33,754 bases of DNA from Zoogloea sp044344315 (GCF_044344315.1 NZ_JBIJDC010000043.1:1-33754); one strand, 5' to 3'; counted from the stretch's first letter, positions 23,360-32,667 are shown. The notes: generated by a model not told the origin, from the letters alone. Numbers and translations are program-made.

Positions 23360-26089
23360 TCAATGGGCTTCGTCCCAGTTGGCGCCGATGCCCACTTCGG
23401 CAACCAGCGGCACGGAAAGTTGCGCCACGCCGGCCATCAGCCGCGGCAGCTGCTCGCGGATCAGGGCCACTTCGTCGTCCGGTACTTCCAGCACCAGCTC
23501 ATCGTGCACCTGCAGGATCAGCTTTGACTTGACGCCGCTGGCCTTGAGCCAGGCCGAGGTGGCGATCATGGCCTTCTTGATCAGGTCGGCGGCGGTGCCC
23601 TGCATGGGCGCATTGATGGCGGCCCGCTCGGCGCCCTGGCGGCGGCCCACCTGCTGGGCGCGGATGTCCGGCAGGTGCAGGCGACGCCCGAACACCGTCT
23701 CCACGTAGCCCTTGGTCTTGGCTTCCAGGCGGGTGCGCTCCATGTAGGCGGCCACGCCGGGGTAACGGGCGAAGTAGCGCTCGATGTAGTTGGCGGCGGC
23801 CACCCGGTCGATGCCCAGGTTCTTGGCCAGGCCGTGGGCGCTCATGCCGTAGATCAGGCCGAAGTTGATCACCTTGGCGTAGCGGCGTTGCTCGCTGCTC
23901 ACCTCCAGCGGGGTGACGCCGAAGATCTCGCCGGCGGTGGCCCGGTGCACGTCTTCACCTTCCGCGAAGGCCTTCAGCAGGCCCTTGTCGGCGGACAGGT
24001 GGGCCATGATGCGCAGCTCGATCTGCGAGTAGTCGGCCGACACGATCTTGTGGCCGGCCGGGGCAATGAAGGCGGCGCGGATGCGGCGGCCTTCGGGCGT
24101 GCGGATGGGGATGTTCTGCAGGTTGGGTTCGGTGCTGGCCAGGCGCCCGGTAACGGCCACCGCCTGGCTGAAGCTGGTGTGCACGCGGCCGGTCTTGCGG
24201 TTGACCATCAGCGGCAGCTTGTCGGTGTAGGTGTTCTTGAGCTTGGCCAGGCTGCGGTGCTCCAGCAGCAGCTTGGGCAGGGGGTAGTCGTCGGCCAGCT
24301 GGGAGAGCACGTCTTCGTCGGTGGACGGCTGCCCGGTGGCGGTCTTCTTGACCACCGGCAGGCCCAGCTTGGTGAACAGGATCTCGCCGAGCTGCTTGGG
24401 GGAGCCCAGGTTGAAGGGCTGGCCGGCCAGTTCATGGGCCTGCAGTTCCAGTTCGTGCAGGCGGCGACCCAGCTCTTCGGAGTGCTGGGCGAGCAGGAAG
24501 TCGTCGATGAGCACGCCGTTGCGCTCCATCTCGAAGAGCACCCGGGCGGTGGGCAGCTCCACATCCCGGTAGAGGGCGAGCAGGGCCGGCTCGGGGGCCA
24601 GCTGGGCCGACAGGTTGCGGTGCAGGCGCAGGGTGATGTCGGCATCCTCGGCGGCGTACTCGGTGGCCCGGGCCAGGTCCACCTCGCCAAAGCCGATCTG
24701 CTTGGCGCCCTTGCCGCAGACCTCGGCGTAGGTGAGGGTCTTGATGCCCAGGTGGCGACTGGCCAGGGAGTCCATGTCGTGGGACTTGTCGCTCTCCAGG
24801 ATGTAGGACTCGAGCAGGGTGTCGTCAAAGATGCCGGCCAGGGCGATGCCGTGGTTGGCCAGGATGTGGGCGTCGTACTTGAGGTTCTGGCCGAGCTTGT
24901 GGTGGGCGTCGGATTCGAGCCAGGGGCGCAGCTTGTCGAGCACTTCGGCCAGGGGTAGCTGGGCTGGGGCGTCGGCGTAGTGGTGTGCCAGCGGCAGGTA
25001 GGCCGCTTCGCCCTCGACGGTGGCGAAGGACATGCCCACCAGGGTGGCCACCATGGGGTCGAGGCCGGTGGTTTCGGTGTCGAAGGCGGTGAGTTCGGCG
25101 GCGGAGATCTTCGTCAGCCAGGCGTCGAAGGCGGCCCAGTCGAGCAGGGTCTCGTAGCCGTTGCGGTGGGCGCCGGGCTCGCCCTGGGCCTCGATGGCCG
25201 GGGCCTCGCCTGCCGCCGCCATCGCCGGGGCGGGGCGATGAACGCCTTCTTCCAGCTCCTTCAGCCAGCCCTTGAACTCCATGCGCCGGTAGAGGGCGGC
25301 CAGGGCTTCCTTGTCGTCTTCCCGGGCGAGCAGGTCGGCGGGTTTCACCGGCAGGGGCAGGTCGGTGACCACGGTGACCAGCCGGCGGCCCAGGGGCAGG
25401 AAGTCCAGGTGCTTGCGCAGGTTCTCGCCCACCTTGCCGCCCACCTTGTCGGCGCTGGCCACCAGCTTGTCCAGGTTGCCGTATTCGGTGAGCCATTTGA
25501 CGGCGGTCTTGGGGCCGCACTTCTCCACGCCGGGCACGTTGTCCACGGTGTCGCCGATGAGGGTGAGGTAGTCGACGATGAGATTCGGCGGCACGCCGAA
25601 CTTGGCGGTGACGCCGGCCTCGTCCAGCACTTCCTCGCTCATGGTGTTCACCCAGCGCACGCCGGGCTGCACGAGCTGGGTCAGATCCTTGTCGCCGGTG
25701 GAAATCACCACCTCCCAGCCGGCCTCCACGGCCTGGCGGGTGAGGGTGCCGATGACGTCGTCGGCCTCCACGCCCTCTTCCATCAGCAGCGGCCAGCCCT
25801 CGGCCTTCACGGCCTCGTGCAGGGGTTCGATCTGGGCGCGCAGGTCGTCGGGCATGGGCGGGCGCTGGGCCTTGTAGTCGGGAAACCAGTCGTCCCGGAA
25901 GGTCTTGCCCTTGGCATCGAAGACGCAGGCCCGATACTCTGCCTTGTAGTCGGATTCGAGGCGACGTAGCATGGACAGCACCCCGCGCACGGCCCCGGTT
26001 GGCTCGCCCGCCGAGTTGCGCAGATCGGGCAGGGCATGGAAGGCGCGGTACAGGTAACTGGAACCGTCGACGAGCAGCAGGGTCGGCAT
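23360..26089 (-). CDS. polA: DNA polymerase I
   Basis: Pol I fills gaps and removes primers during replication and repair. The 909-residue protein (E. coli 928) starts MPTLLLVDGSSYLYRAFHAL; the frame to 26320 is longer but lacks family likeness. It has the 5' nuclease domain (DKDLTQLV, LIGDTVDNVPGV), an apparently active 3'-5' exonuclease site (AFDTETTGLDP) and the polymerase motifs YSQIELRIMAHLS, INFGLIYGMSAHGLA and VHDELVLEV. It diverges from the LOG gene; the next gene starts 31 bases downstream of its end. Confidence 0.97.
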   Translation of the reverse strand: MPTLLLVDGSSYLYRAFHALPDLRNSAGEPTGAVRGVLSMLRRLESDYKAEYRACVFDAKGKTFRDDWFPDYKAQRPPMPDDLRAQIEPLHEAVKAEGWPLLMEEGVEADDVIGTLTRQAVEAGWEVVISTGDKDLTQLVQPGVRWVNTMSEEVLDEAGVTAKFGVPPNLIVDYLTLIGDTVDNVPGVEKCGPKTAVKWLTEYGNLDKLVASADKVGGKVGENLRKHLDFLPLGRRLVTVVTDLPLPVKPADLLAREDDKEALAALYRRMEFKGWLKELEEGVHRPAPAMAAAGEAPAIEAQGEPGAHRNGYETLLDWAAFDAWLTKISAAELTAFDTETTGLDPMVATLVGMSFATVEGEAAYLPLAHHYADAPAQLPLAEVLDKLRPWLESDAHHKLGQNLKYDAHILANHGIALAGIFDDTLLESYILESDKSHDMDSLASRHLGIKTLTYAEVCGKGAKQIGFGEVDLARATEYAAEDADITLRLHRNLSAQLAPEPALLALYRDVELPTARVLFEMERNGVLIDDFLLAQHSEELGRRLHELELQAHELAGQPFNLGSPKQLGEILFTKLGLPVVKKTATGQPSTDEDVLSQLADDYPLPKLLLEHRSLAKLKNTYTDKLPLMVNRKTGRVHTSFSQAVAVTGRLASTEPNLQNIPIRTPEGRRIRAAFIAPAGHKIVSADYSQIELRIMAHLSADKGLLKAFAEGEDVHRATAGEIFGVTPLEVSSEQRRYAKVINFGLIYGMSAHGLAKNLGIDRVAAANYIERYFARYPGVAAYMERTRLEAKTKGYVETVFGRRLHLPDIRAQQVGRRQGAERAAINAPMQGTAADLIKKAMIATSAWLKASGVKSKLILQVHDELVLEVPDDEVALIREQLPRLMAGVAQLSVPLVAEVGIGANWDEAH

Positions 26090-26099
26090 GGGCAATCGG

Positions 26100-26126
26100 G
26101 GAGGGCCGGGCACGCCGGGCCTCCCG
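26100..26126. promoter_or_regulatory. Inverted repeat between polA and the LOG-family gene
   Basis: GGGAGGGCCGG and CCGGGCCTCCC pair over 11 positions with one mismatch around the loop GCACG. The element lies in the 58-base divergent gap, 10 bases from the polA start. It may be a hairpin in one leader or an operator; no clear promoter boxes were seen. Confidence 0.4.
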
Positions 26127-26147
26127 CACTCCTCAATCAGAAAAACA

Positions 26148-26873
26148 ATGACTGCAAAAGACAAACTTCCCCGGATGGCGCCGAGCACGGCGGCCCAGAA
26201 TTTCACGGCCAGGGAGTCGTGGCGGATTTTCGGGATTATGGCAGAGTTCGTCGAGGCGACTGAGCGGCTCAAGCCCATCCGCCCGGCGGTGTCCATCTTC
26301 GGCAGCGCCCGCACCCGCATCGACCATCCCTACTACGCCAAGACCGAGCGCATCGCCCGCCTGCTCTCCGATGCAGGCTTTGCGGTGATCTCCGGCGGCG
26401 GCCCGGGCATCATGGAGGCGGCCAACAAGGGGGCCTATTTCGGCAAGTCGCCCAGCGTGGGGCTCAACATCCAGCTGCCCATGGAGCAGCAGGCCAACCC
26501 CTACCAGGACATCTCCCAGACCTTCCAGCACTTCTTCGCGCGCAAGTTCATGTTCGTCAAGTTCGCCACGGCCTACGTGGTGATGCCCGGCGGTTTCGGC
26601 ACTCTGGACGAACTGCTGGAGGCGATGACCCTGATCCAGACCGGCAAGAGCCGCAAGATCCCGGTGATCCTGGTGCATGAACCTTTCTGGCGCGGGCTGA
26701 TCGACTGGTTCAAGGACAGGCTGGTGGAGGAGGGGATGATCAACCCGGACGACCTGGACCTGGTGCAGGTGATCGACGAACCGGAAAAGGTGGTCGACGC
26801 GATCTTCGATCACTACCAGAGCCGCGGCTTCCTGCCCCTGCCCGAGGAGCACGAGCTCATGCTCAACCTGTAG
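26148..26873 (+). CDS. LOG-family (TIGR00730) nucleotide phosphoribohydrolase-like protein
   Basis: The 241-residue protein starts at ATG 26148 (MTAKDKLPRMAP). It carries the family signatures SGGGPGIMEAANKGA (82-96) and PGGFGTLDE (147-155). Members split the ribose-base bond of nucleoside monophosphates; plant and some bacterial forms release cytokinins, others act as AMP/purine nucleosidases. The substrate here cannot be told from sequence. It diverges from polA. Confidence 0.88.
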   Translation: MTAKDKLPRMAPSTAAQNFTARESWRIFGIMAEFVEATERLKPIRPAVSIFGSARTRIDHPYYAKTERIARLLSDAGFAVISGGGPGIMEAANKGAYFGKSPSVGLNIQLPMEQQANPYQDISQTFQHFFARKFMFVKFATAYVVMPGGFGTLDELLEAMTLIQTGKSRKIPVILVHEPFWRGLIDWFKDRLVEEGMINPDDLDLVQVIDEPEKVVDAIFDHYQSRGFLPLPEEHELMLNL

Positions 26874-26921
26874 CCGGACGGCGAAGGGTTACAATCTCGG
26901 CATAGCCAGGAGAACATCAAA

Positions 26922-27260
26922 ATGCCCCGCGCACCCTACATTGCAGCCCTTTTGCTCGCCCTCGCCGCCCCGGCCTGGGCCCAGCAGCCCCCCAAGCTCG
27001 AACCCCTGCCCGAACCGCCGCCCCCGCCGCCGGGCATGGAGCTCGACCAGGCCACCGAGCCCCAGGTCACGATCACCAAGAAGGGCGAGGACACGGTGGA
27101 GGAATACCGGGTCAATGGGCAGCTCTACATGGTCAAGGTCACCCCGCCCGGCGGCGTGCCCTACTACCTCTACGACGATGTCGGCAACGGCGACTTCACC
27201 CGTCGCGACGCCCAGGACAGCGGCCTTCGCGTGCCCAAGTGGGTGATCAAGCGCTGGTAG
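26922..27260 (+). CDS. DUF2782 periplasmic protein
   Basis: The 112-residue protein has a signal peptide (MPRAPYIAALLLALAAPAWA, cleavage after residue 20), a proline-rich linker (PPPPPPGMELDQ) and the DUF2782 core: VEEYRVNGQLYMVKVTP, YYLYDDVGNGDF and the final VPKWVIKRW. AGGAGA lies eight bases before the ATG. The family is found mainly in betaproteobacteria, often beside polA, and its function is unknown. Confidence 0.87.
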   Translation: MPRAPYIAALLLALAAPAWAQQPPKLEPLPEPPPPPPGMELDQATEPQVTITKKGEDTVEEYRVNGQLYMVKVTPPGGVPYYLYDDVGNGDFTRRDAQDSGLRVPKWVIKRW

Positions 27261-27287
27261 GTTATACCGGCTGCGTTGGAAAGACTT

Positions 27288-27373
27288 GTAGGGGCGACCT
27301 CAGTCGCCCATCCGCGCGGCGATCACCGGTATTTCCTCGATCGAAGTCCGCGGGCGACTGAAGTCGCCCCTAC
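27288..27373. repeat. REPIN-like double-hairpin repeat, copy 4 (inverted)
   Basis: Arms are at 27288-27309 (one T to C change) and 27352-27373. The centre is reversed relative to the other copies: CCGCGG lies next to the right arm. It fills the gap between the convergent DUF2782 and sppA genes and may act as a shared terminator-like structure. Confidence 0.9.
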
Positions 27374-27420
27374 AGGAGAGCCCGTACCGACCGTCAAACT
27401 GAGGGCTTCTTCACAAGCGC

Positions 27421-29253
27421 TCAGGGCGCCTCGCACAGGCAGTGCAGATACATGTGCCCCGGGTCGTTCCACAGGGCCAGGCCTTCCAGTTCGCTGCGGA
27501 TCTTCGCCAGCGTGCTGTCCACCAGTGACACCCGCGCCCGGGCGCCCTCGGATTCCTCGCCGTTGTCGAGCAGCTTGGAGAGCAGCTGGTCCCGCGGGGA
27601 AAGGGGTTTCTCCACGTAGCTGACCCCGTAGTCCTTGAGGTGAGCGCGGCTGGCGGCGGCCTTGATGGCTTCGTCGAGCCCGCCGATCTTGTCCACCAGG
27701 CCCTTTTCCTTCGCCTGACTGCCCAGCCAGACGCGGCCCTGGGCCACCTGGTCTACTGCCGCCACCTCCATCTTGCGGCTCTTGCCCACCAGCTCGATAA
27801 AGCGCTTGTAGCCGAACTCGATGCTCTGCTGGAGCACGCTGGCCACCTGCGGGTCGAGGGGCCGGCGCGGATCGAGGCCGCTCGACAGGGGCGTGGTGCC
27901 CACGCCGTCCACCGTCAGACCGAGCTTGTTCATGGGGCCCGACAGGTCGGGCATCATCGCAAAGATGCCGATGGAGCCGGTGATGGTGCTGCGTCCGGCC
28001 CACACCTCGTCGGCGGCCATGCTGATCCAGTAGCCGCCCGAGGCCGCCACCGAACCCATGGAGACGATCACCGGCTTGCCTGCCTGGCGAGTCAGCTCCA
28101 GCTCGCGCCGGATCACCTCGGAGGCAGTGGCGCTGCCCCCCGGGCTGTCCACACGCAGCACGACGGCTTTGATGGCTTTGTCCTCCCGGGCCTGACGGAT
28201 CAGCCCGGCCACGGTGTCGCCGCCCACCACACCGGAGGGCTGCTCGCCGTCTACGATGGCGCCCTGGGCCACCACCACGCCGATCTTGTCTTCCGGGGCG
28301 CTGGTCTCCTCGCGCATCCGCGAGATGTAGGTGCTCATATCTATGTGCTTGTAGCCCTTGCCCTCGTCGCCGGCACCAAGCTGGGCCTTGAGGTGGTCGC
28401 GCCACTCGTCGGCAGTCTTCAGGCCATCCACCAGCCCGGCCCCCAGGGCCATGCGCGCGGCGTCGCCGCCGGATTCGGCCAGCAGGGCCGGCGTGTCACC
28501 CACGTAGCGGGCGAGGTGGGCGGCGGCCTTGGGGCGGGCGGCCACGATGTCGGCCTGATAGGCCTGCCAGGCGGCCTCCAGGTAGTCCCGGGTGGCTTCC
28601 CGGTCTTCCGGTGACATGTCGCTGCGGGTGTAGGGCTCCACGAAGGACTTGTAGGTGCCCACGCGGAAGATCTGCATCTTCACCCCGGCTTGGTCAAAGA
28701 GGCCCTTGAAATAGGTGGGAAAGCGCCCGAAGCCCGACAGGAACACGTAGCCGTCAGGGCTGACGAAGACTTCATCGCCCTGGGCGGCCAGGTGGTACTG
28801 GACCTGATTGAAGTTCTTGCCGTGGGCATAGACCTTCTTGCCCGACTTGCGGAACTCGGCCACCGCCGTGGCGATCTCCTGCAGCTTGGGCAGGCCGGTG
28901 CCGGCCAGACCGTCGGTCTCGATCACCAGCGCCTTGATGCGCGGGTCGGTGGTGGCGGCACGGATGGCGTCCACCACGTCGCGCAGCAGGATCTGGCGGA
29001 TCCCGTCGCCCCCCTGCAGCACGCTCATGGCGCTGCGCACGGTGCGCTGTTCGACCAGTTGCCCGTTTGGCGCGATCAGCAGCGCCACGTCCGTTGGCAG
29101 CGGTGTTGGCCGTGCAGCCAGCCAGCCGGCCACCAGGAAGACCACCACCGCGATAAACAGCAGGTTGAGACTGATCTGCCGGAAGCGGTCAATCGCCCGC
29201 CACAGCCCGCCAATAACTCTTCTCACGACACCCGGCCGTGCATTCCGATCCAT
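27421..29253 (-). CDS. sppA: Signal peptide peptidase SppA, long type
   Basis: SppA is a membrane-bound serine protease that degrades cleaved signal peptides. The 610-residue protein (E. coli 618) starts at ATG 29253 (MDRNARPGVVRRVIGG), has a membrane anchor near 28-46 and two S49 domains. The catalytic lysine is Lys202 in VGTYKSFVEPYTR and the serine is Ser405 in SMGSVAASGGYWIS, preceded by VDSPGGSA. The length matches the bacterial 67K form with its tandem domains. It diverges from the CoA-binding gene. Confidence 0.93.
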   Translation of the reverse strand: MDRNARPGVVRRVIGGLWRAIDRFRQISLNLLFIAVVVFLVAGWLAARPTPLPTDVALLIAPNGQLVEQRTVRSAMSVLQGGDGIRQILLRDVVDAIRAATTDPRIKALVIETDGLAGTGLPKLQEIATAVAEFRKSGKKVYAHGKNFNQVQYHLAAQGDEVFVSPDGYVFLSGFGRFPTYFKGLFDQAGVKMQIFRVGTYKSFVEPYTRSDMSPEDREATRDYLEAAWQAYQADIVAARPKAAAHLARYVGDTPALLAESGGDAARMALGAGLVDGLKTADEWRDHLKAQLGAGDEGKGYKHIDMSTYISRMREETSAPEDKIGVVVAQGAIVDGEQPSGVVGGDTVAGLIRQAREDKAIKAVVLRVDSPGGSATASEVIRRELELTRQAGKPVIVSMGSVAASGGYWISMAADEVWAGRSTITGSIGIFAMMPDLSGPMNKLGLTVDGVGTTPLSSGLDPRRPLDPQVASVLQQSIEFGYKRFIELVGKSRKMEVAAVDQVAQGRVWLGSQAKEKGLVDKIGGLDEAIKAAASRAHLKDYGVSYVEKPLSPRDQLLSKLLDNGEESEGARARVSLVDSTLAKIRSELEGLALWNDPGHMYLHCLCEAP

Positions 29254-29340
29254 CACACTCTCCAGAACGGGCCCTGCGGCCCGGCGGCCCGCGGCCGCCT
29301 CCAAGGTTTGCGGGCACCGCCAATCCGGTAGAATCCCGCC

Positions 29341-29754
29341 ATGTTTGCCAATCCCTCTCCCGACCAGATCCGCAGCTTGCTGCAGGAGGTCAAGACCATT
29401 GCCGTCGTCGGCCTGTCGCCGCGCCCGGACCGCCCGAGTTATCGGGTTTCCCGCGCGATGCAGGGCTTCGGTTACCGCATCGTACCGGTTCGCCCGGCTG
29501 TTGCCGAAATTCTCGGTGAAAAAGCCTGGGCAAATCTCTCCGCCATCCCCTTTGCGGTGGATATGGTGGATGTATTTCGTGCCGGTGACCAGATCGACCC
29601 GGTCGTCGATGAATGCATCGCCCTGGGCGTCAAGCGCCTGTGGCTGCAGGACGGGGTGATCAACGAAGCCGCCGCCGCGCGCGCCCAGGCCGCCGGCATC
29701 ACCGTGGTGATGGACCGCTGCGTGTGGCGCGATTACATGGATCTCGTCGTATGA
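29341..29754 (+). CDS. CoA-binding domain protein
   Basis: The 137-residue protein is a single Rossmann-type CoA-binding domain (YccU-like): IAVVGLSPRPDRPSYRVSRA near residues 20-39, then GYRIVPVRP and LWLQDGVINEAAA. Such proteins probably bind CoA or a related nucleotide; no reaction is known. The last codons overlap dapF by ATGA. A TAGAAT box at 29329 could be its -10 element, but the -35 region is weak. Confidence 0.88.
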   Translation: MFANPSPDQIRSLLQEVKTIAVVGLSPRPDRPSYRVSRAMQGFGYRIVPVRPAVAEILGEKAWANLSAIPFAVDMVDVFRAGDQIDPVVDECIALGVKRLWLQDGVINEAAAARAQAAGITVVMDRCVWRDYMDLVV

Positions 29755-30590
29755 GCAAAAAACTCGCGTTTACCAAGATGCACGGCCTCGGCAACGATTT
29801 CGTGATGATCGACGCCGTGCGTCAGGACATCCAGCTCACCGAAGCCCAGGTGCGCTACCTGGCCGACCGCAATTTCGGGGTGGGCTGTGACCAGCTGCTG
29901 GTGGTGGAGCCCGCCCAGGCACCGGGCGTGGATTTCCGCTACCGCATCTTCAATGCCGATGGCGGCGAGGTGGAGCAGTGCGGCAACGGCGCCCGCTGCT
30001 TCGCCCGTTTCGTCTTCGACCAGGGCCTTACCGACAAGCGCGAGATCCGCGTCGAGACGAAGAAGGGCATCATCACCCCGCGCCTCGAGGCCGACGGCAA
30101 CGTGACCGTGGACATGGGCGTGCCGGTGCTGAACCCCGCCGACGTGCCCTTCGTCAGCGAGTCCGACGCCTGGGTGCAGCCCCTCGACGTGGCCGGCACG
30201 GCCGTGGCGATCACCGCCGTGAGCATGGGCAACCCCCACGCCGTGCAGGTGGTGGCCGATGTGGATACCGCCCCGGTCGCCGAACAGGGCCCGCTCATCG
30301 AGCACCACCCGCGCTTCCCGGCCCGGGTCAATGCCGGCTTCCTGCAGATCGTCGATGCGCACCGCGTGCGGCTGCGCGTCTTCGAGCGCGGCGCCGGTGA
30401 AACCCTGGCCTGCGGCACTGGCGCCTGTGCTGCCGTGGTGGCGGGCATCCTGCGCGAGCTGGTGGTGTCGCCGGTCACCGTCGAAACCCGCGGCGGCGAG
30501 CTCACCATTGCCTGGAACGGCGTCGGCACCCCGGTGATGATGACCGGCCCCGCGGTCACCGTGTTCAGCGGCACCCTGACCCTTCCCTGA
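29751..30590 (+). CDS. dapF: Diaminopimelate epimerase
   Basis: DapF converts LL- to meso-diaminopimelate for lysine and peptidoglycan synthesis. The 279-residue protein has the two catalytic cysteines: Cys77 in EVEQCGNGARC and Cys221 in ETLACGTGACA. The N-terminus FTKMHGLGNDFVMID is typical. The start overlaps the CoA-binding gene (ATGA). DUF484 follows 34 bases later, as is common; xerC, which often comes next, is absent. Confidence 0.97.
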   Translation: MSKKLAFTKMHGLGNDFVMIDAVRQDIQLTEAQVRYLADRNFGVGCDQLLVVEPAQAPGVDFRYRIFNADGGEVEQCGNGARCFARFVFDQGLTDKREIRVETKKGIITPRLEADGNVTVDMGVPVLNPADVPFVSESDAWVQPLDVAGTAVAITAVSMGNPHAVQVVADVDTAPVAEQGPLIEHHPRFPARVNAGFLQIVDAHRVRLRVFERGAGETLACGTGACAAVVAGILRELVVSPVTVETRGGELTIAWNGVGTPVMMTGPAVTVFSGTLTLP

Positions 30591-30624
30591 TCTCCTCCCG
30601 CCTCATCTGCTCCGGCCCCACGCC

Positions 30625-31275
30625 ATGAATCCTTCCGACGTCATCCAGTTCCTGCAGGAAAACCCCGACTTCTTCGACCGGAACTCGACCCTGCTGACCG
30701 ACCTGACGGTGACCCATCCGAACAACGGACAGGCAATCTCCCTCACCGAGCGCCAGCTCATCGCCCTGCGCGACCGCATCGCCCAGCTCGAGGACAAGTT
30801 CGCCGAACTGCTGTCCTTCGGCGAGGAGAACGACGCCATTGGCGAGAAGGTGCATCGCCTCAGCCTGTCCCTGCTCGAAGCCGAGGATTTCGAGTCGATC
30901 CGCACGGCGGTATATGTGCACCTCAAGGAAGACTTCGCCGTGCCCCATGTGGCCTTCCGGGTGTGGAACAGCGTGCTGTCGCGCAGCGGCCCCGAGTTCC
31001 TGCCGGTGGGCGAGGAGGTGCGCTTCTTCACCGGCGATCTGGTCCAGCCCTACTGCGGTGCGCCGGCCATCAAGGAAATCACCAACTGGTTCGGCCCGGC
31101 CGGCCGCCAGATCCGCTCGGTAGCCCTGGTGCCCCTGCGCCGTGACGAGCAGGCCTTCGGCCTGCTGGCCATGGGCAGCGAAGACCCGGAGCGCTTCTAT
31201 CCCGAGATGGGCACGCTCTACGTGACGCGCATCGGCGATATGGTTTCCCACATCCTTCGCCGCCAACTCGGCTGA
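30625..31275 (+). CDS. DUF484 family protein
   Basis: The 216-residue protein begins MNPSDVIQFLQENPDFFDRN, a DUF484 hallmark, then a coiled-coil stretch (LTERQLIALRDRIAQLEDKFAELL) and a GAF-like domain (about 80-210) ending MVSHILRRQLG. The family is found between dapF and xerC in many proteobacteria; its role is not established. Here the stop codon lies at the edge of a large palindrome and no xerC follows. Confidence 0.88.
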   Translation: MNPSDVIQFLQENPDFFDRNSTLLTDLTVTHPNNGQAISLTERQLIALRDRIAQLEDKFAELLSFGEENDAIGEKVHRLSLSLLEAEDFESIRTAVYVHLKEDFAVPHVAFRVWNSVLSRSGPEFLPVGEEVRFFTGDLVQPYCGAPAIKEITNWFGPAGRQIRSVALVPLRRDEQAFGLLAMGSEDPERFYPEMGTLYVTRIGDMVSHILRRQLG

Positions 31276-31392
31276 TGGGCCGATAGCGCTACTGCGCGGC
31301 CCGATCTCGTGGCTGCGATGCTCGCCGTACTCCAGTACGGCTGCGCTTCTCCCCACGACCTCGGGCCGCTCGCTACGCGCTCTCGACCCATC
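31274..31392. repeat. 119-bp imperfect palindrome after the DUF484 gene
   Basis: The left half (31274-31332) and the reverse complement of the right half (31333-31392) agree at about 41 of 60 positions, with long exact blocks (GATGGG, GCGGCCCGA, TCGTGG). The centre is GCCGTAC-TCCA-GTACGGC. It begins within the DUF484 stop codon. It could fold as a long hairpin and end transcription, or be a copy of an extragenic repeat. Confidence 0.75.
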
Positions 31393-31482
31393 AAGGCATG
31401 GGCTGTCTTTCAAGAACAACATGTTTGAGCGATAGCGTCCTTGCTGGCAGGGGCGCACTTTTTATCTGAAGGTTTTTTCCCC

Positions 31483-32667
31483 ATGGCTGATCTGATTCTC
31501 AAACCTGGCAGTGACCGTACCGTGGTGCGGCGGCATCCCTGGATCTTCGCCGGTTCGGTGGACCGGCTGGAGGGCCGGGCGCGGCCGGGGGATACGGTGC
31601 TGGTGATGGATTCCCGCGGCAAACCGCTGGCGCGGGCGGCGTGGTCGCCGGAGTCGCAGATCCGGGCGCGGGTGTGGACCTTCGACCCCGAGCAGTCCAT
31701 CGACCATGCCTTCATCAAGCGTGCGGTGGCGGCGTCGGTGGCGCGTCGTGCTGCGCATCCCTGGCTGGTCGGGCAGGATGGCGTGCGCCTGATCCACGGG
31801 GAGTCCGATGGTCTGCCCGGCGTCATCGCCGACCGCTTTGGTCCGGTGGTGGTCGTCCAGCTGACCAGCGCCGGGGCCGACAAGTGGCGCGATGCCATTG
31901 TTGCCGGGCTGGTCCAGGCCACCGGCTGCAGCACGGTGTATGAGCGTTCCGATTCGGATGTGCGCAAGCTCGAAGGGCTCGGCCCGGTCACCGGCCTGGC
32001 CCACGGCGAACTGCCGGAACTGCTGACCATCGTCGAGAACGGGGTGCGCATGGAGGTGGACGTGGTCAGCGGCCACAAGACCGGCTTCTACCTGGATCAG
32101 CGCGACAACCGCCTGCTCACCGGCCAGCTGGCCGCCGGTCGCGATGTGCTCAACTGCTTCTGCTACACCGGGGGTTTCTCCCTGCAGGCCCTGGCCGGTG
32201 GCGCGAAGAGCGTGATCTCCATCGACTCGTCCGGCCCGGCCCTGGTCACCGCGGCGCGCAACGTGGCCCACAACCCCCAGCTCGATGCAAGCCGCGCCGA
32301 GTGGCGTGAGGACGACGTCTTCCAGGCCCTGCGCGGCTTCAAGGCCGAGGGGCGCAAGTTCGACCTGATCATCCTCGATCCGCCCAAGTTCGCGCCCTCG
32401 GCTGCCCACGCCGAACGGGCCGCCCGCGCCTACAAGGACATCAATCTCCTGGGCTTCCGGCTGCTCAACCCGGGGGGTATCCTGATGACCTACTCCTGCT
32501 CCGGCGGCATCGGCCAGGAGATGTTCCAGAAGATCGTCGCCAGCGCCGCGGCAGATGTGGGCGTGGAGGCCCGCATCATCCATCGCCTCTCCGCTGCGCC
32601 GGATCATCCTATTGGTCTGGCCGTGCCCGAAGGGGAATATCTGAAGGGGCTCGCCTGCCAGCTTTGA
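31483..32667 (+). CDS. rlmI: RlmI-type 23S rRNA (cytosine-5) methyltransferase
   Basis: RlmI of E. coli methylates C1962 of 23S rRNA. The 394-residue protein (E. coli 396) starts MADLILKPGSDRTVVRRHPW, an N-terminal PUA domain, followed by an EEHEA-like middle and a Rossmann methyltransferase: SAM site VLNCFCYTGGFSLQA (222-236), LILDPPKFAPS (297-307) and YSCSGG with Cys339. I chose the ATG at 31483; upstream codons are not family-like. Paralogues with other target bases exist, so the exact site is inferred. Confidence 0.9.
   Translation: MADLILKPGSDRTVVRRHPWIFAGSVDRLEGRARPGDTVLVMDSRGKPLARAAWSPESQIRARVWTFDPEQSIDHAFIKRAVAASVARRAAHPWLVGQDGVRLIHGESDGLPGVIADRFGPVVVVQLTSAGADKWRDAIVAGLVQATGCSTVYERSDSDVRKLEGLGPVTGLAHGELPELLTIVENGVRMEVDVVSGHKTGFYLDQRDNRLLTGQLAAGRDVLNCFCYTGGFSLQALAGGAKSVISIDSSGPALVTAARNVAHNPQLDASRAEWREDDVFQALRGFKAEGRKFDLIILDPPKFAPSAAHAERAARAYKDINLLGFRLLNPGGILMTYSCSGGIGQEMFQKIVASAAADVGVEARIIHRLSAAPDHPIGLAVPEGEYLKGLACQL

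Noticed and set aside
24825..26129. 434-codon minus-strand ORF inside polA
   Set aside because: Out-of-frame shadow, extremely Arg-rich, overlaps the conserved 5' nuclease coding region.
14792..27373. CRISPR array
   Set aside because: The repeats are kilobases apart with genes between them, not regularly spaced with short spacers.
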